A DNA stretch of 64,000 nucleotides from Liolophura sinensis. Lineage: Eukaryota; Mollusca; Polyplacophora; Chitonida; Chitonidae. Positions 52,647 to 63,401 of this stretch are shown in pieces. The stretch spans positions 77,245,966 through 77,309,965 of the forward strand of contig NC_088300.1 of NCBI RefSeq assembly GCF_032854445.1. Direction: 5' to 3'. Every line of letters begins with the position of its first letter. Positions within the stretch are counted from its first letter, which is position 1. Under the pieces are notes generated by a model. The model was not told the origin of the DNA, searched no databases, and saw nothing but the letters and a program-made list of their open reading frames with translations. The translations under genes were made by a program, and so were the position numbers.

Positions 52647-53036
52647 CATTGAGTGGGCTGGATAGATATACTTCCTTTATTGCTAGTTATAAGCTTTACT
52701 GAAATCTTAGTAATTTCTGGACATCAAGTTCTCAAAAAAAAAAAAGAGAACAAAAGCCATGTAGAACAGCCATGTTATGCCTACTGCCCATTGTGTGTAA
52801 TTAAGACTTATGACATATGTCACCAAGCTAAGCTTGTCTGCAAGATGTTTACAAAAACTGTCATCTTTTGGTGCCTGTCTGTACTTGTCTGTTTGACCAA
52901 AATGAGACATCTGCAGATCTGCTTGATGCAGTTTAATCAGGTTTCAGGGACCCAGGCACCCTTTCAGGGTTTGATCTGTTTCTCAATTCTCATTTCAGTA
53001 TTTTAATTATTGCATTGTATGTTTTGTCTGTGGCAG

Positions 53037-53196
53037 TTATGAGGCGTGGGTGAAGTCACCATGTTGTGTCATGGTGCAGGCAGGAATGATGACCTTGGGC
53101 GCCGCTGCAGTTATCTCCCTGGATTACTACACATATTCCTCGCCATTCTATTGGTCAGATCCGTACAGGCTCAAACAGGCCAGTTCATAAGACAAG
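53037..53196 (+). CDS. Start exon of a secreted cysteine-rich protein (signal peptide); CDS from 53061
   Basis: This exon encodes the first 45 residues, beginning at the ATG at 53061 (context gtcaccATG). An in-frame TGA at 53040-53042 fixes this as the first possible start in the exon. Residues 22-37 are hydrophobic (LLHIFLAILLVRSVQA), with a small-residue pattern ending VQA before Q, as expected for a signal peptide with a long n-region of about 21 residues. The exon ends AAG|GTAAAT at 53196/53197 in phase 1, which matches the phase of the exon at 56331. A plausible acceptor (ctgtggcag) ends at 53036, so a 5' UTR exon probably lies upstream. A four-codon upstream ORF begins at 53039. The stretch C16-L22 (CSYLPGL) recurs in the exon at 63233. 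The protein is inferred to enter the secretory pathway; the family is not recognised. Confidence 0.72.
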
Positions 53197-53428
53197 GTAA
53201 ATGTGTGTTAATACTATTTTTCTAATTTAAAGTTAAGCCAAAACCTGTGTGTAAGCAGTTTTTTTTTTCAAAACATTTGGTGCATGAATTCATAATTAAA
53301 CACCCCCTGAGGAGGGGGGCTGCTTATAGCGTTGATCAGGATTTATCCGTCTCTCTGGCCACCCCCCTGCCTCAAAGACTAACTCTGATATGTGAGACAT
53401 GTGACATATGTCCTTTAAGATTTCATGC

Positions 53429-53469
53429 AGGTCAAACTGAGGTCAAAGGTCATGGTTACTGAAAGGTCA
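53429..53469 (+). promoter_or_regulatory. Cluster of four AGGTCA half-sites (DR5 and DR1 spacing)
   Basis: AGGTCA occurs at 53429, 53440, 53447 and 53464, all in the same orientation. The first pair is spaced by 5 nt (DR5) and the second by 1 nt (AGGTCAAAGGTCA, a perfect DR1). These are the classical spacings for RXR-type nuclear receptor dimers. The cluster lies 230 bp inside intron 1. It could equally be part of an old repeat rich in 'aaggtca' motifs. Confidence 0.35.
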
Positions 53470-54023
53470 TGCATGTGCTACCAAGTTTCGTTGTAACCGT
53501 TCAGTGTCAATGTCATGCTGAAGTTGAAACATTTAGGGAAAAATGATTTCGTTTGAAGTTTCTTGCTGTTTTATCTTTTCTCTCAGATTGTAAGCCTACA
53601 TGTAGTGTGTTTAAATTTAAGTTAATAGTTAACTTAGTTAACCTAGTTAATTTAAAGATTTTCTATCTGTCTTTCTCTTTCAAAGTTATATTTTTGTGAA
53701 AATTAAAGGAAAAGAAAACATAAAACTGATGCCAAAATTAGACAAAAGAGCATGAAATCTTATTTGCAAATATGGTCTTTAATATTCTTTTTCTTTCAGG
53801 ATAAAAAGGTAGTTTAAAATAGTTTTGTATGATGAGTATTTGGGACCAGAATTTGGTATATATCCTCTCTGGACGATAATGTTCTGAATAAGGATGTGAT
53901 GCATGTCTAATAAATTTATTTGAATGTAAATTTGTTGTTTATATCCAAACACATGGATTTAATCTGAATAATGGTAATATTTATAAACATATGAAAAATA
54001 TAAATATGATCAAAATCCAGGTT

Positions 54024-54177
54024 CTCCGGCCGTACGGGGGAAGGCCTGCCAGAAACCTTCGGATAGTGCTTCCCCCGGGTTCTGCCAGGTTTCCACCCAC
54101 CATAATGCTGGCCGACGTCATATAAGTGAAATATTCTTGAGTAGGGCTTAAAACACCAATCAAATAAATAAATAAAT
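54024..54177 (+). mobile_element. SINE (AAAT-tailed family), 5'-truncated, with 12-bp target-site duplication
   Basis: The element reads ctccggccgtacggg..., gggttctgccaggtttcc, accataatgctggcc, aaaacaccaatc and ends in (aaat)n. The 12-mer AAAATCCAGGTT lies on both sides (54012-54023 and 54178-54189), the signature of target-primed retrotransposition. It lies in intron 1, in the same orientation as the gene. Confidence 0.85.
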
Positions 54178-55653
54178 AAAATCCAGGTTAAACATATGTG
54201 TTAGCTGAAAAGACCAAATTCTAGAGCAGATATATTTATTAAAGATCTGTTACATCCTCATTTGTAACATTATTTCACAAAGAATATATACCAAGAGGTG
54301 GTCCAAAGTACCAAACATAAAGTGTCTTTTTTCTTTACAGAAAAATCGAAAAAATTTATTGAAGACCAGGTTTACAACTAACTTTTCACACTCTTTTGTC
54401 TGAAGTTTATGTAATATTTGTGTTTTCTTCACCTTTAATGTGCAAAGAATTAAACTGAATTTTGCATTGGCAACTGAATGAAACTGAAAAACATTATATA
54501 TGAAGAAACAGACCTATAAGATTTCATAACAAACTGGATTCGGCTCACAACCATATCATAATGCTATTACAGAACCTTGAATGCTATAGATATGCAAGTA
54601 CTTTGATAAATAAATGCACTGAATGCAGCATGAAAATGGCAAGATTGCTCGGCAAAGATGTACTGGTAACCCTGTGGTTTTGTTTGATTGTTTGATTGTT
54701 TGATCACTTTATCATCACTCTCCACTGGGAAATTTTCAGCTGCACAAATATCTCACTTTTTATCAGTAGTATCAGGTGTGTAAGGTGGGGATCTTATCAT
54801 TGATGAAATTGGCTGTAAACTAAATCAAAATGTGCTCCCCGGATATAAATATCCAATTGAGGAGAGAGTCATTGACAGCGAGCTGAAGTTCTATCACCGT
54901 ATATTCCCAGACTAATACAATTGTATCCCAAGGTTGACAAAGAGGCATCCCCATTGGTTCAACACCTTATCCCTGGCGGGAAGGCCAATAACACACAATT
55001 AGATTGGCTGACGGGGTTAGTGCAGCGTAACGCAACCCTAACTTCATTGGCAGTATTACAGAAATTCCATATTGACAATTAGATCGGACTGGATGCTGAG
55101 GTGTTTCCTTGGGGTTCATTTGACCACTGGGTTAATGGTCAGTTAGTATGGCCAAATGACCACAAACCTGGGGTATACCACATTCTGTAGACCCTTCACT
55201 GGACATTGACCATCAAACCAAGTGGCCTTCCACGCCCGCTATCGCCCAGTGCCCTAGGGGAGACTAATGATGTTAGAACTTAACACATGATTGTACCACT
55301 TGACAGAGATGACCAGCCTGAAGCCAGCTCCACCAATGATAGACAACTATGCTGACTAAGTGATGAAACCATTCAGCTGTGGCTAATTTGGTTCTTATTA
55401 TCCTTTATTCATATGCCTTATTAAACTACTCCGGCCCACAGGAATTATTATCACAAACAAGCCAGCGGTGGTGTTGAGGGTTCTAGTACCATTGTAGTCT
55501 ACGTCAGTGGTAATGATCTGCGAGGGAGCCATTGCCCGAATGTAGGTGGAGTAGTGCCAAAGTGCCTGTAATGGTTCACTCCAAGAGGCAAAAACACAAA
55601 CTACTTTCTTTAACAGTTTCTTGAACTTAAAATTGAAGCCCAAGAAATACTCA

Positions 55654-55776
55654 TTTATTTACTTATTTATTTGATTGGTGTTTTACTCAGTACTCAAGAA
55701 TGTTTCACTTATTCGATGACGGCCAGCATTATGGTGGGAGGAAACCCAGGGAAAACCCACAACCATCCGTGAGTTT
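55654..55776 (-). mobile_element. SINE (AAAT-tailed family), truncated, with 10-bp target-site duplication
   Basis: On the plus strand it begins with an ATTT-rich run, then gattggtgttttac, gacggccagcattatggtgg and gaaacccac. The 10-mer GAAATACTCA flanks it at 55644-55653 and 55777-55786. It lies in intron 1, antisense to the gene. Confidence 0.85.
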
Positions 55777-55871
55777 GAAATACTCACATATATGTACATG
55801 TACAGCCATGTTAAGTTGAAGATGGTTTGTCACAGTATCCTACTTCTTCCCAGGAGTGTGGAAAAGTGGTT

Positions 55872-55898
55872 GGGGGGGGGGGGGGGGTCTGGGGGGGG
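55872..55898. repeat. G homopolymer, interrupted
   Basis: Sixteen G, then TCT, then eight G. It lies in intron 1 and could form G-quadruplex-like structure or be a length error in assembly. Confidence 0.85.
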
Positions 55899-56330
55899 TT
55901 TCATTCTTTTCATATATCTCTATTTCATTTCAGTTTTCACTTTGTCCAATAGATACCGTTTTTGTAAAATCTAATGCAGTAGTTTTATTTTCTTATAAAG
56001 CTGTGATCTTAATGTCATTTACACTGTACATAACACATAACAAAGCCATCAAACTTAATGACATTAAATGACCCTTATTTAATAAGTACATGTATATTGT
56101 ACATATCATTTAGGTTGAGAAATAAGAGTTTTGGAATGAGTTTTGTGCGATAAGTCATAACACGGATATTGGAGTATTGAAATCGTTCAGCCTAGCTCTA
56201 CAGTTAATAGCTAGAGACATCATGTGTGCGCAGAGATTATAATATAGATTATTCTACATGTAAGTTACTTTACTTTGTAAGTTACTTCTTTTTTCGTGTT
56301 CTTAATGACGTCATGTGTTTCCTGCTGCAG

Positions 56331-56587
56331 ATGTAGGTTGTGCTGACGGGACACCTGAAGGCCTCTCCCATAAGGCTGCTGTGGTGGCATGTGCGGGACA
56401 CTGGTATGGACATGTCAAGAGGGCAGGCTCGCTGTGCACCTCAGGCTGGAAACTGTGTAGCTGGGAAGATACAAGTGCTTTGCGGAACATCAGCTGGGAA
56501 GATGCAGTGTCTGTGGAAGGCTGTTACGTTTACAATGCTGCCCAGGATGGTGGGCGTTGTCATGAGTGTCGGGACAGTTTGCGGCAG
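56331..56587 (+). CDS. Second coding exon: cysteine-rich extracellular module, first half
   Basis: The exon lies between the acceptor tttcctgctgcag and the donor CAG|GTGAGG, entering in phase 1 and leaving in phase 0. It encodes 86 residues, counting the split GAT codon. Seven cysteines are spaced through recognisable motifs: VGCADGTPEG, VACAGHWYGH, SLCTSGWKLCSW, EGCYVYNAAQDGG and RCHEC. The Trp/Gly/Cys-rich pattern, even cysteine spacing and an N-glycosylation sequon (N-I-S in LRNISWED) all fit a disulfide-bonded extracellular domain behind a signal peptide. The 12-nt stretch encoding SWED occurs twice, 33 nt apart. The reading frame continues open beyond the donor to 56764, but the residues there lose the pattern and become AT-rich, so the splice is preferred. 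I do not recognise the domain and assign no function. Confidence 0.86.
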
Positions 56588-56989
56588 GTGAGGAACAAGA
56601 CAAATATTGACAAAAATTGCTCAAAACTGTTAAAAGAATTTTTAAAACTGTTCAGTATGATATGTGTTGTAGGAAATGGATTTACAAAGTATGCATGTAG
56701 TGGTTCAGTGCTTTTAGCACCTGACTGCCTCCTCTTGAACAGTTCGGGCCAAAAAGATGAATGAAAAAGAATGTTGATAAAGAGTTATAAGGGAGAGATA
56801 AAGAGATCAGTGGAAGCTGCATCGTAGGTCATATACCTGGTGGTGGTGTACAGTTACTCTGATGCTTATGCAGGACACCTCATGTTCATAATTTACATGG
56901 TCATATGTACAACGTAGCAAATGTGACAAAGATAGTTCATTGTTAGACATTAAGAAGCTCATAGAAGCTCATGATTTCAACTATAAATG

Positions 56990-57245
56990 GCCAGTGTGTC
57001 TTTCTACTTACTCAACCAGTACAAGCATGACCAATGATCAGTACTACCTTATCCACCAATAAATGACCAATACTTACTACCATCTTGTCAAGGAACACAT
57101 GGTCAGTACTTACTGCCAATCTTCTCCTGCCAGTGCTTACTGCATCCTGCCCCCCTCAACAACCAAAAGGCCAGTGCTCACTGCCTCACTGCCAACTTTT
57201 TAACCAACATATGGCCTTTGCGTACTGCTGCCTTATCCTCCAACA
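56990..57245. repeat. Degenerate tandem repeat in intron 2
   Basis: Phrases of the type 'ccagtgcttactgcc..cttatccaccaac' recur six or so times with substitutions and gaps, at about 30-50 bp spacing. This is a decayed minisatellite; the open frame at 57085-57318 across it is not coding. Confidence 0.55.
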
Positions 57246-60088
57246 GGTATATAAAGGATGTTTACATAACTTAGTGTGTAACCCTTGTCTCAGATGGATT
57301 ACCATAGCTGTTGTATAATTCCATCCCTTTATAAAATTGCGTGTTATTATCACACACGTCAAATGGGCTAATTTGCTGAAGGAGTAAATGAAGTGGCGTC
57401 AGTTAGTCTGAGAAGACTGCGAGCAGGTTTATGTCCTGCCTCACCCCATTGACAAGTACACCTGATGAGTGGGACACGTAACATTAGCTAGGGCGAGAGC
57501 TGTGTCTATTCAGACACATACCTGTGCCGTCACACCTGAGCAACAGATCGTTAGCTGATACCTTTGGAAACTGTTCCTGATGATTGCTGACACGTACCAG
57601 ACAAAATCTATGAGCTTCCTTTCCTTTCACACACGACATCTTCTGTTTGGTGTTAGGTGATATACAGTCAAACATGTCCAGAAGCAGTAAGTGTGAAACT
57701 GTTTTGTTCGCCTTTTTGAATGCTATAAGACTGGCTCAAAGGCAGGCTTATTGAAAACAGTGTTGCTTAGGTGTCATTTTGTGGTTGTATTTGATACACT
57801 GACAGAGATTGAGATGTTCGTATCAAAGGTCACAAAAAAACTAGTCTTTTGATCACCTTGTCAAGTTTATCTTGGTAGCAAGTTTTCAACACTGAATCAC
57901 GCTTGAGTCGTATGTAGTCAAAATGCTTTTCCAGATTGTAGATGTAAAATGAACATAAACTTCGGGAAAGACAAGATAATAGTGCGACTTTTCAGCAAGT
58001 AAAATGTAGGTGAAGGAAAAGTTAGTTGTTGATGACCAAAAGACATCCACTGCGAGGTTTGAACCATTGACCTCTCCTTCCATACTTAGGGAATACCAGT
58101 GCACAGATCTCAAGAAAATACATATTTGAAACCCATACTTTAATCATTCCTACTTGTGAAATTAGTCTGGTGCATGCTGGCTGGAATTCGTTCTCTATTG
58201 TCCATGAGATTCTTGGCTGTTCTTCAGGCAGGAAATGATAATCACGATGAAGTCATGTGGAAACTGGCCTACACCCACTTGTAATACCTCCATCTATTGG
58301 AGGGGACAATTATCTCCATATAGGGCGAATGGAAACATTGTAAGAGACACACTTATCGCAGAATAGCTCCACCTTTACGTCTGATTTACCTGAGGGGTGT
58401 TGAGGCATGTCTTGAGAGCACTGGGCTGTCTAGACGAACAAATGTATACATTTTCTGAAGACCTGAAGTTGGCCAATTCAACCTAGGTGTATCACTCCAG
58501 TCAGCTTGTAAAATTTGATTATTTGCTCATCAAAGATGTCTTTCTGTTTTTAAATATGAACTAAAGGATTGTGGCGGTGGAAGCATTACACACATGCCAG
58601 TACAGTATCTGTAGTTTTGTCTTGGGTAAGGATACAGTGTGGGTAACAATAAATGAATGACTTGTTTCACTTAAAAATGTGATAAAGATCATCTGTAATG
58701 ACAAGTTAATACCTATAAAAAAAACTGGGAAATAGAAAAGTTTTTCACATTTAACCTGTGTGCAATCCCTGTGCATGACTGACCAGATCCTTGAAAGTTG
58801 ATTGTCTCAATCTTCTCTAGTTTGAATAGGATTTGAATTTTAACCAATCGTCTGAAGTCCGACCCGTCAGACATGAAAGCTCCCTACCACACTCAAGGCG
58901 GTGGGACATTTTTCAGTAATCACATCCAGTGGCTGCATCAGAATGAGTACTCCCCATCAACCACTCAGCCTCTCACTACATGTACCTAGCTGACACAGGC
59001 TCTCTAGCTGACTTATCTTCTGCTTAATGGCAAATTTACCTACTGCTTACTTTATGCTGTGTGGTAGTTTGTTTGTAGTTGGTCTTTAAAAACATATAGA
59101 CCAATCACAAACCACGAGATACAGGTGAAACATATTTATGAAAAAAATGACAACTCCTTCAGCTTGATGGCATAATGCTTTACCCAGTACACAGGCATTG
59201 TGCAGATACAGTAGGTGTCTCATTTATCAGGTACAAGCCTGTAAAGTGCGGGTTTTCGTTCAAGTTTTAAGGATACCAACACAGGGTCATATCAAGAGCC
59301 CAAACTAATCTAACTGTGTTAAAACCTAAGAGAAAATTGAACAATGTTATGATGAGGTTCCCAATAAAAAGGTTAGTTTTCATACAGATTTCTTTCATCC
59401 ATAGACTTTAAAGCTCTCAGGAAGCATCATTTGGAGTACTGGTAATGAATTTCATGAAAAGAAAAAGTTTAAAGTTGGAATCAGACCCTTCAGTTATTTT
59501 CTAGAATTGGCTCAGTAAAAGAACATTGTCTGATGGAAATTCATACAACTTCTGACATCGTGACTTACCTTTATGGTCTGAGACTTGACTGGTAACTAAG
59601 TTAGGCAATTTGTCATCCTGTTTTAAACTAAAACTGCAGATGTAGTCTGATGTGTCATGTGAGTGGCTCTTTGATATGCTGTGAAGAATAACTGTGGAAG
59701 GAAGAAGAACTACATGAAATAGAGTATAAAATCTTGGAGAAATTCAACACCTGTTCATGTTTTACACAGAAACTAATGTTATGGCCTGAACACTTTACAG
59801 AAGAAACTAAAGGAAGAAGAGTCTGTACAACTTTTGGCACATGTTACCAACAACAAATGATGTACTGTGTTTTCTTTTTTAAATTGAGTGTGAATTCTTT
59901 GTTTTCAGCAGAGGTAATTGGGTTTGCTGACATGTAGGCTTATGATGAACACCTAGGGACATGTGGGTCTACCCCCTTTTAACTCCCCTGTGACGTATGT
60001 CTGGTAATCAGCAGTAAGGTAGTGCCCTCCGCCCACAGTAGGCACAAAAGCTCTGAGCTTGATAAGGGATTGAATATTTATTGTTTCT

Positions 60089-60220
60089 GAAGCCTCACTA
60101 ACTGCAATTCATGATGACATCCTCTAGAATGGTAACTGTTTGTGAAGCCTCAGTGACTGTAATTCATAGTGACATCCTTTAGCATGGTAACTGTTTGTGA
60201 AGCCTCAGTGACTGCAAGTC
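60089..60220. repeat. 55-bp tandem repeat, 2.4 copies
   Basis: Copies of 'gaagcctcagtgactg' through 'atggtaactgtttgt' begin at 60089, 60144 and 60199. The third copy is partial. The array lies in intron 2. Confidence 0.85.
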
Positions 60221-60573
60221 CTATAGCATCTTAAAGCAACATGCAGAAAAAAGATTGTCAGGCCAAATATGAATTGTATGCAAGCTGCTGTCTTTTTTAA
60301 TAATTCATAGTTGCGTGAACTATTTTCTACAAGTTCTCAGCAACTTTAAGCTAGTAGTTAGATGTACAGTCATGGGGTTGACCAGCCAGATTCCCACAAG
60401 CTTGTTGACAAGACATTGGTGTTGTTAATAGGGGTGTGGAACATGAATCAACTTGTCCATGGTTTATGGTTTATGTCATCACCAATCAGTCCATAATTAA
60501 TCACCTGATCTATGGGTAATTTCCTGTGGTCATCTCTGGGCCCTCAGGGACACTGTGCTGACACTGAACATAT

Positions 60574-60656
60574 GTGAGGACTGGACAGTATGCTGGCTGG
60601 ACATATGTGAGGACTGGACAGTATGCTGGCTGGACATTTGTGAGGACTGGACAGTG
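60574..60656. repeat. 33-bp tandem repeat, 2.5 copies
   Basis: The unit 'gaggactggacagtatgctg' followed by 'gctggacatatgt' repeats in intron 2. The 11-codon period keeps a frame open, but this is not an exon. Confidence 0.85.
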
Positions 60657-62846
60657 TCAGTCAGTGGGATGGCCTTCATCCTGTGGAATTTCTGACCATG
60701 TTTGTGGCCAAGTTCTCAGACACCAGGAGTCATCAATTTCACCCTGGGCTGAACATGTGTTTATAATAAGGTCAGGACTGGTCAGTGCATGGTCTGACTG
60801 GTCACTGTTTCTGATAGTAACCACTCTGCCTAAATGTGACAGGTCATGGCAATACCCATAAAACATGTGCTTGTTGTCTAGATATTTGGACAATATTAAT
60901 ACAATTCTCATTTATCATTGTCATGGAGAAGAAAATATGTTTCCTGCGCTAGTAAATGAAATTTGAAAACTTAATTCAAATTAATATGTTTTTAACCAGT
61001 GTTTAATCTTGCTTGTTTCAATATGAATTACATTCCATATTTGCCAAATGTGCCTTGAAACCATTGCAGGATTTCTAACAAATTACTTCTGTTGGGAACT
61101 CTCAATTGTGGTTTTAAAAAAGTTTACGTGAATAAATAATAAAGCTCCTTTAGGAGAGCGTCATTAGGAGTATTTCTTTAATGAACTGGTTGAAAATGTT
61201 GAGACATGTTGCAACAAAGGCAGAAAAATGAGAGATAGGCCAAGGTGTTGATCAGCTTTAAGATGTCTTATGTAGTGATGATATACCAGAGCAGAACTCA
61301 AGGTTAAACTCTGGCATATTAACACAAATGATTCACATATTCACATGTGACTAGAACAAAGGACAAATCCTAAATTGCTGTAAGATTGTCCAAAGCTCAG
61401 TATGCCTGACATAATATTCTGATGTGTTTGTCCAAAAGTAGAATGTTCCAAGAATGGAAAACGGCAAAGAATTCATGTGATGTTTACAGGTAACCTAGTG
61501 GAAGCCTAGAATTGTCACAGTTAAAAAGGCATGATAGAACATTGTGGAAAAAGTTTTGTCTGGAGAGCAGCATGAGGAATTTGTCAGCTACAAATTGACC
61601 TCTTTGGAAAAGAATCTGTGAAGGTTAAATCGAGAAAGACAGTCTTTTGTGTTGGTGGTTGAGTGGCCATTGAGGATCAGATCAGTTTGTTCTGTGCCCA
61701 TAGGGGTAATTGGAGGCAAGACCCGGCTTGCTCTCTCTCTAAACACAGCCTGTCAACTGGAGTACAAATCACTAGAAAATATATCACACCAAAACAGCTA
61801 TGTGAAGCTTCTGTCGATAATTCATCAGTGAAAATGGGCCTGGTTGGTGTATGGGCAGATGATGTGTCATGTAGAGGACTGATAGATGAAGATTTATGCA
61901 CTGGGCTGTGTGTTGAAGAAAACTGCAGTGCCAAGATGAGGTCTGGGCTGATGGGCAGGCACAGCTTCACACCTGGTTGTTTATGCAGTTAAGATGGTTG
62001 TTGATAGAAGACTTGCTTTATAAAATGGGTTTTATTATAGATAACTTCATCTTTATGTATTTGTGAAATATAACAGTGAGCTAAATGCTGTAACTCCAGT
62101 AGATGATCATTCTGGAGATGTGTAAGAGAAGAAAGCTATAATGTAGATAAATTAACTTATTTTTATTTGATAATGTATGTACCATTAATTATTAGATGTG
62201 GCATCTTCACATAGTGGGGTTGCTGTTTACATGCATGAAGCAGATTGGTTTCATTGATATCAGTGTTTGAATGGGTGTCGGATTTCCCTGTGTCTCCTGC
62301 TACAGATAATTCTGCCAGGTGAAGTGTGACAAGTTATTTATCTTTCTGCAACTCGACAGTGTACAAGCTCATCATATAACATAATTATGAACTAACCTGC
62401 GGTAAATATATTGTGGCCAGCAGGCTCAGAATTTATAGGTTTGTACTGCTTATACCATATAGACATGCACTGTATCCATTGGCCTCTTGAATGTGCCTTA
62501 TTACAAACAGATGTGTCCGGACAGGCAGGGTCTTCAACAGAATGAAAAATTGCTCATAAAGTTTGTTGCTTACAGAGAAACACTTTTTGTTTTTATTATC
62601 TGTTGGATTAAAAACTGGACATGTTAGTGTGGCAGCTTTGTGTTAAGTCATGTCTCATTTAGCCTGTTGGAAACATCTGTTGAAGCCTGTTGAAGCACGT
62701 TTTTATATGGTCCATACACCATGAGGAATATTGAAGCAGTCGAGTGAGAAGACTGCTGGTCACATGGCTCCAGAGGTCAGGGTTTATAGCTTCCTGCCAA
62801 ACAGGCTCATACTAAGTGAGGATGAGGCTTACACTGAGACCACAGC

Positions 62847-63015
62847 ATCACTTGATACTAATTTAGTCTTTGATACTGGACTAGCCTGAGGTATTATTGA
62901 AGGTACAGCATCACTTGATGACATTTAGCTTGAGTTCATACTGAAGGTACAGCATCACTACTTATTAGTTTAGCCTGAGTTCATTTTGAAGGTACATCAT
63001 CATTTGATAATAGTT
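62847..63015. repeat. Degenerate ~44-bp tandem repeat, about 4 copies
   Basis: Copies of 'ggtacagcatcacttgat...tttagcctgag' start near 62847 (partial), 62903, 62946 and 62991. The array ends about 220 bp before the exon at 63233. Confidence 0.65.
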
Positions 63016-63232
63016 CAGTCTGAGGTAATTGTTAATTTGTATGAGAGAAGCATGATAATACGCTATTTGGTTAATATTATTGTATTTAGCAAATTTAAAT
63101 GCTGCAGTTGTCTTGAAGATATTATTTGCCTAATGGCATTTGTATGTGTCTCTTCTCTGTCATTTAGTATTATTTTTTTGATCTCCTAATCTGATTGATA
63201 ACTGTATATATCCCTTATTGCCTTGTTTAAAG

Positions 63233-63401
63233 GATGACCTAGCAGGTATCGGTAAAGGCTGCCCATATAAGAGCCCCGGCCAGTCCTCCTGCATCTCCGG
63301 GGGCCGCATGGATGCCAGCTGCTGTGTTGACTCACACTTCAGGAGAGCATGCAGTTATCTCCCTGGACTCACCAGTGGAGTGCTCTGTTGCAGAAATCCA
63401 G
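63233..63401 (+). CDS. Third coding exon: cysteine-rich extracellular module, second half
   Basis: The exon lies between an acceptor ending tgtttaaag and a near-consensus donor (CCAG|GTAAGA). It enters in phase 0, continuing directly from the exon ending at 56587, and leaves in phase 1. It encodes 56 residues with seven cysteines in the order GKGCPYKS, SSCISGG, ASCCVDSHF, RACSYLPGL and SGVLCC. The two CC pairs and the Gly/Ser-rich loops fit a compact disulfide-stabilised fold completing the module begun in the previous exon. The sequence is much more GC-rich than the flanking DNA, as expected for a conserved exon. No further exon is visible before 64000, so the gene is cut by the window end. 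The product is most likely secreted or a single-pass surface protein, but what follows this module is unknown. Confidence 0.88.

Larger units (their letters stand above)
49460..53036. other. Upstream flank or 5' intron of the cysteine-rich gene
   Basis: It holds the 20-bp array, a (TA)n run and the hAT-like relic with its flanking hairpins. A plausible splice acceptor ends it at 53036. No TATA-like promoter arrangement could be tied to the gene. Confidence 0.5.
53197..56330 (+). other. Intron 1 of the cysteine-rich gene
   Basis: This 3.1-kb phase-1 intron is bounded by gtaaat and ctgcag. It contains a cluster of AGGTCA half-sites at 53429-53469, two SINE insertions with target-site duplications (54024-54177 and 55654-55776), a G homopolymer near 55872-55898, and a more complex, less AT-rich stretch at about 54800-55380 that could be regulatory. 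No additional coding exon was seen. Confidence 0.75.
56588..63232 (+). other. Intron 2 of the cysteine-rich gene
   Basis: This 6.6-kb phase-0 intron separates the two halves of the cysteine-rich module. It holds short degenerate tandem repeats (56990-57245, 60089-60220, 60574-60656, 62847-63015) and otherwise AT-rich unique sequence. Open frames inside it, such as 61663-61992, show no family-like pattern and no matching splice phases. Confidence 0.75.

Noticed and set aside
56588-56764. Extension of exon 2 past its donor
   Set aside because: The frame is open but becomes AT-rich and loses the cysteine pattern, while the GTGAGG donor joins in phase to the exon at 63233.
61663-61992. 109-codon frame with several cysteines inside intron 2
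   Set aside because: No resemblance to the exon 2 or 3 motifs, and the frame 56587-63233 is already continuous without it.
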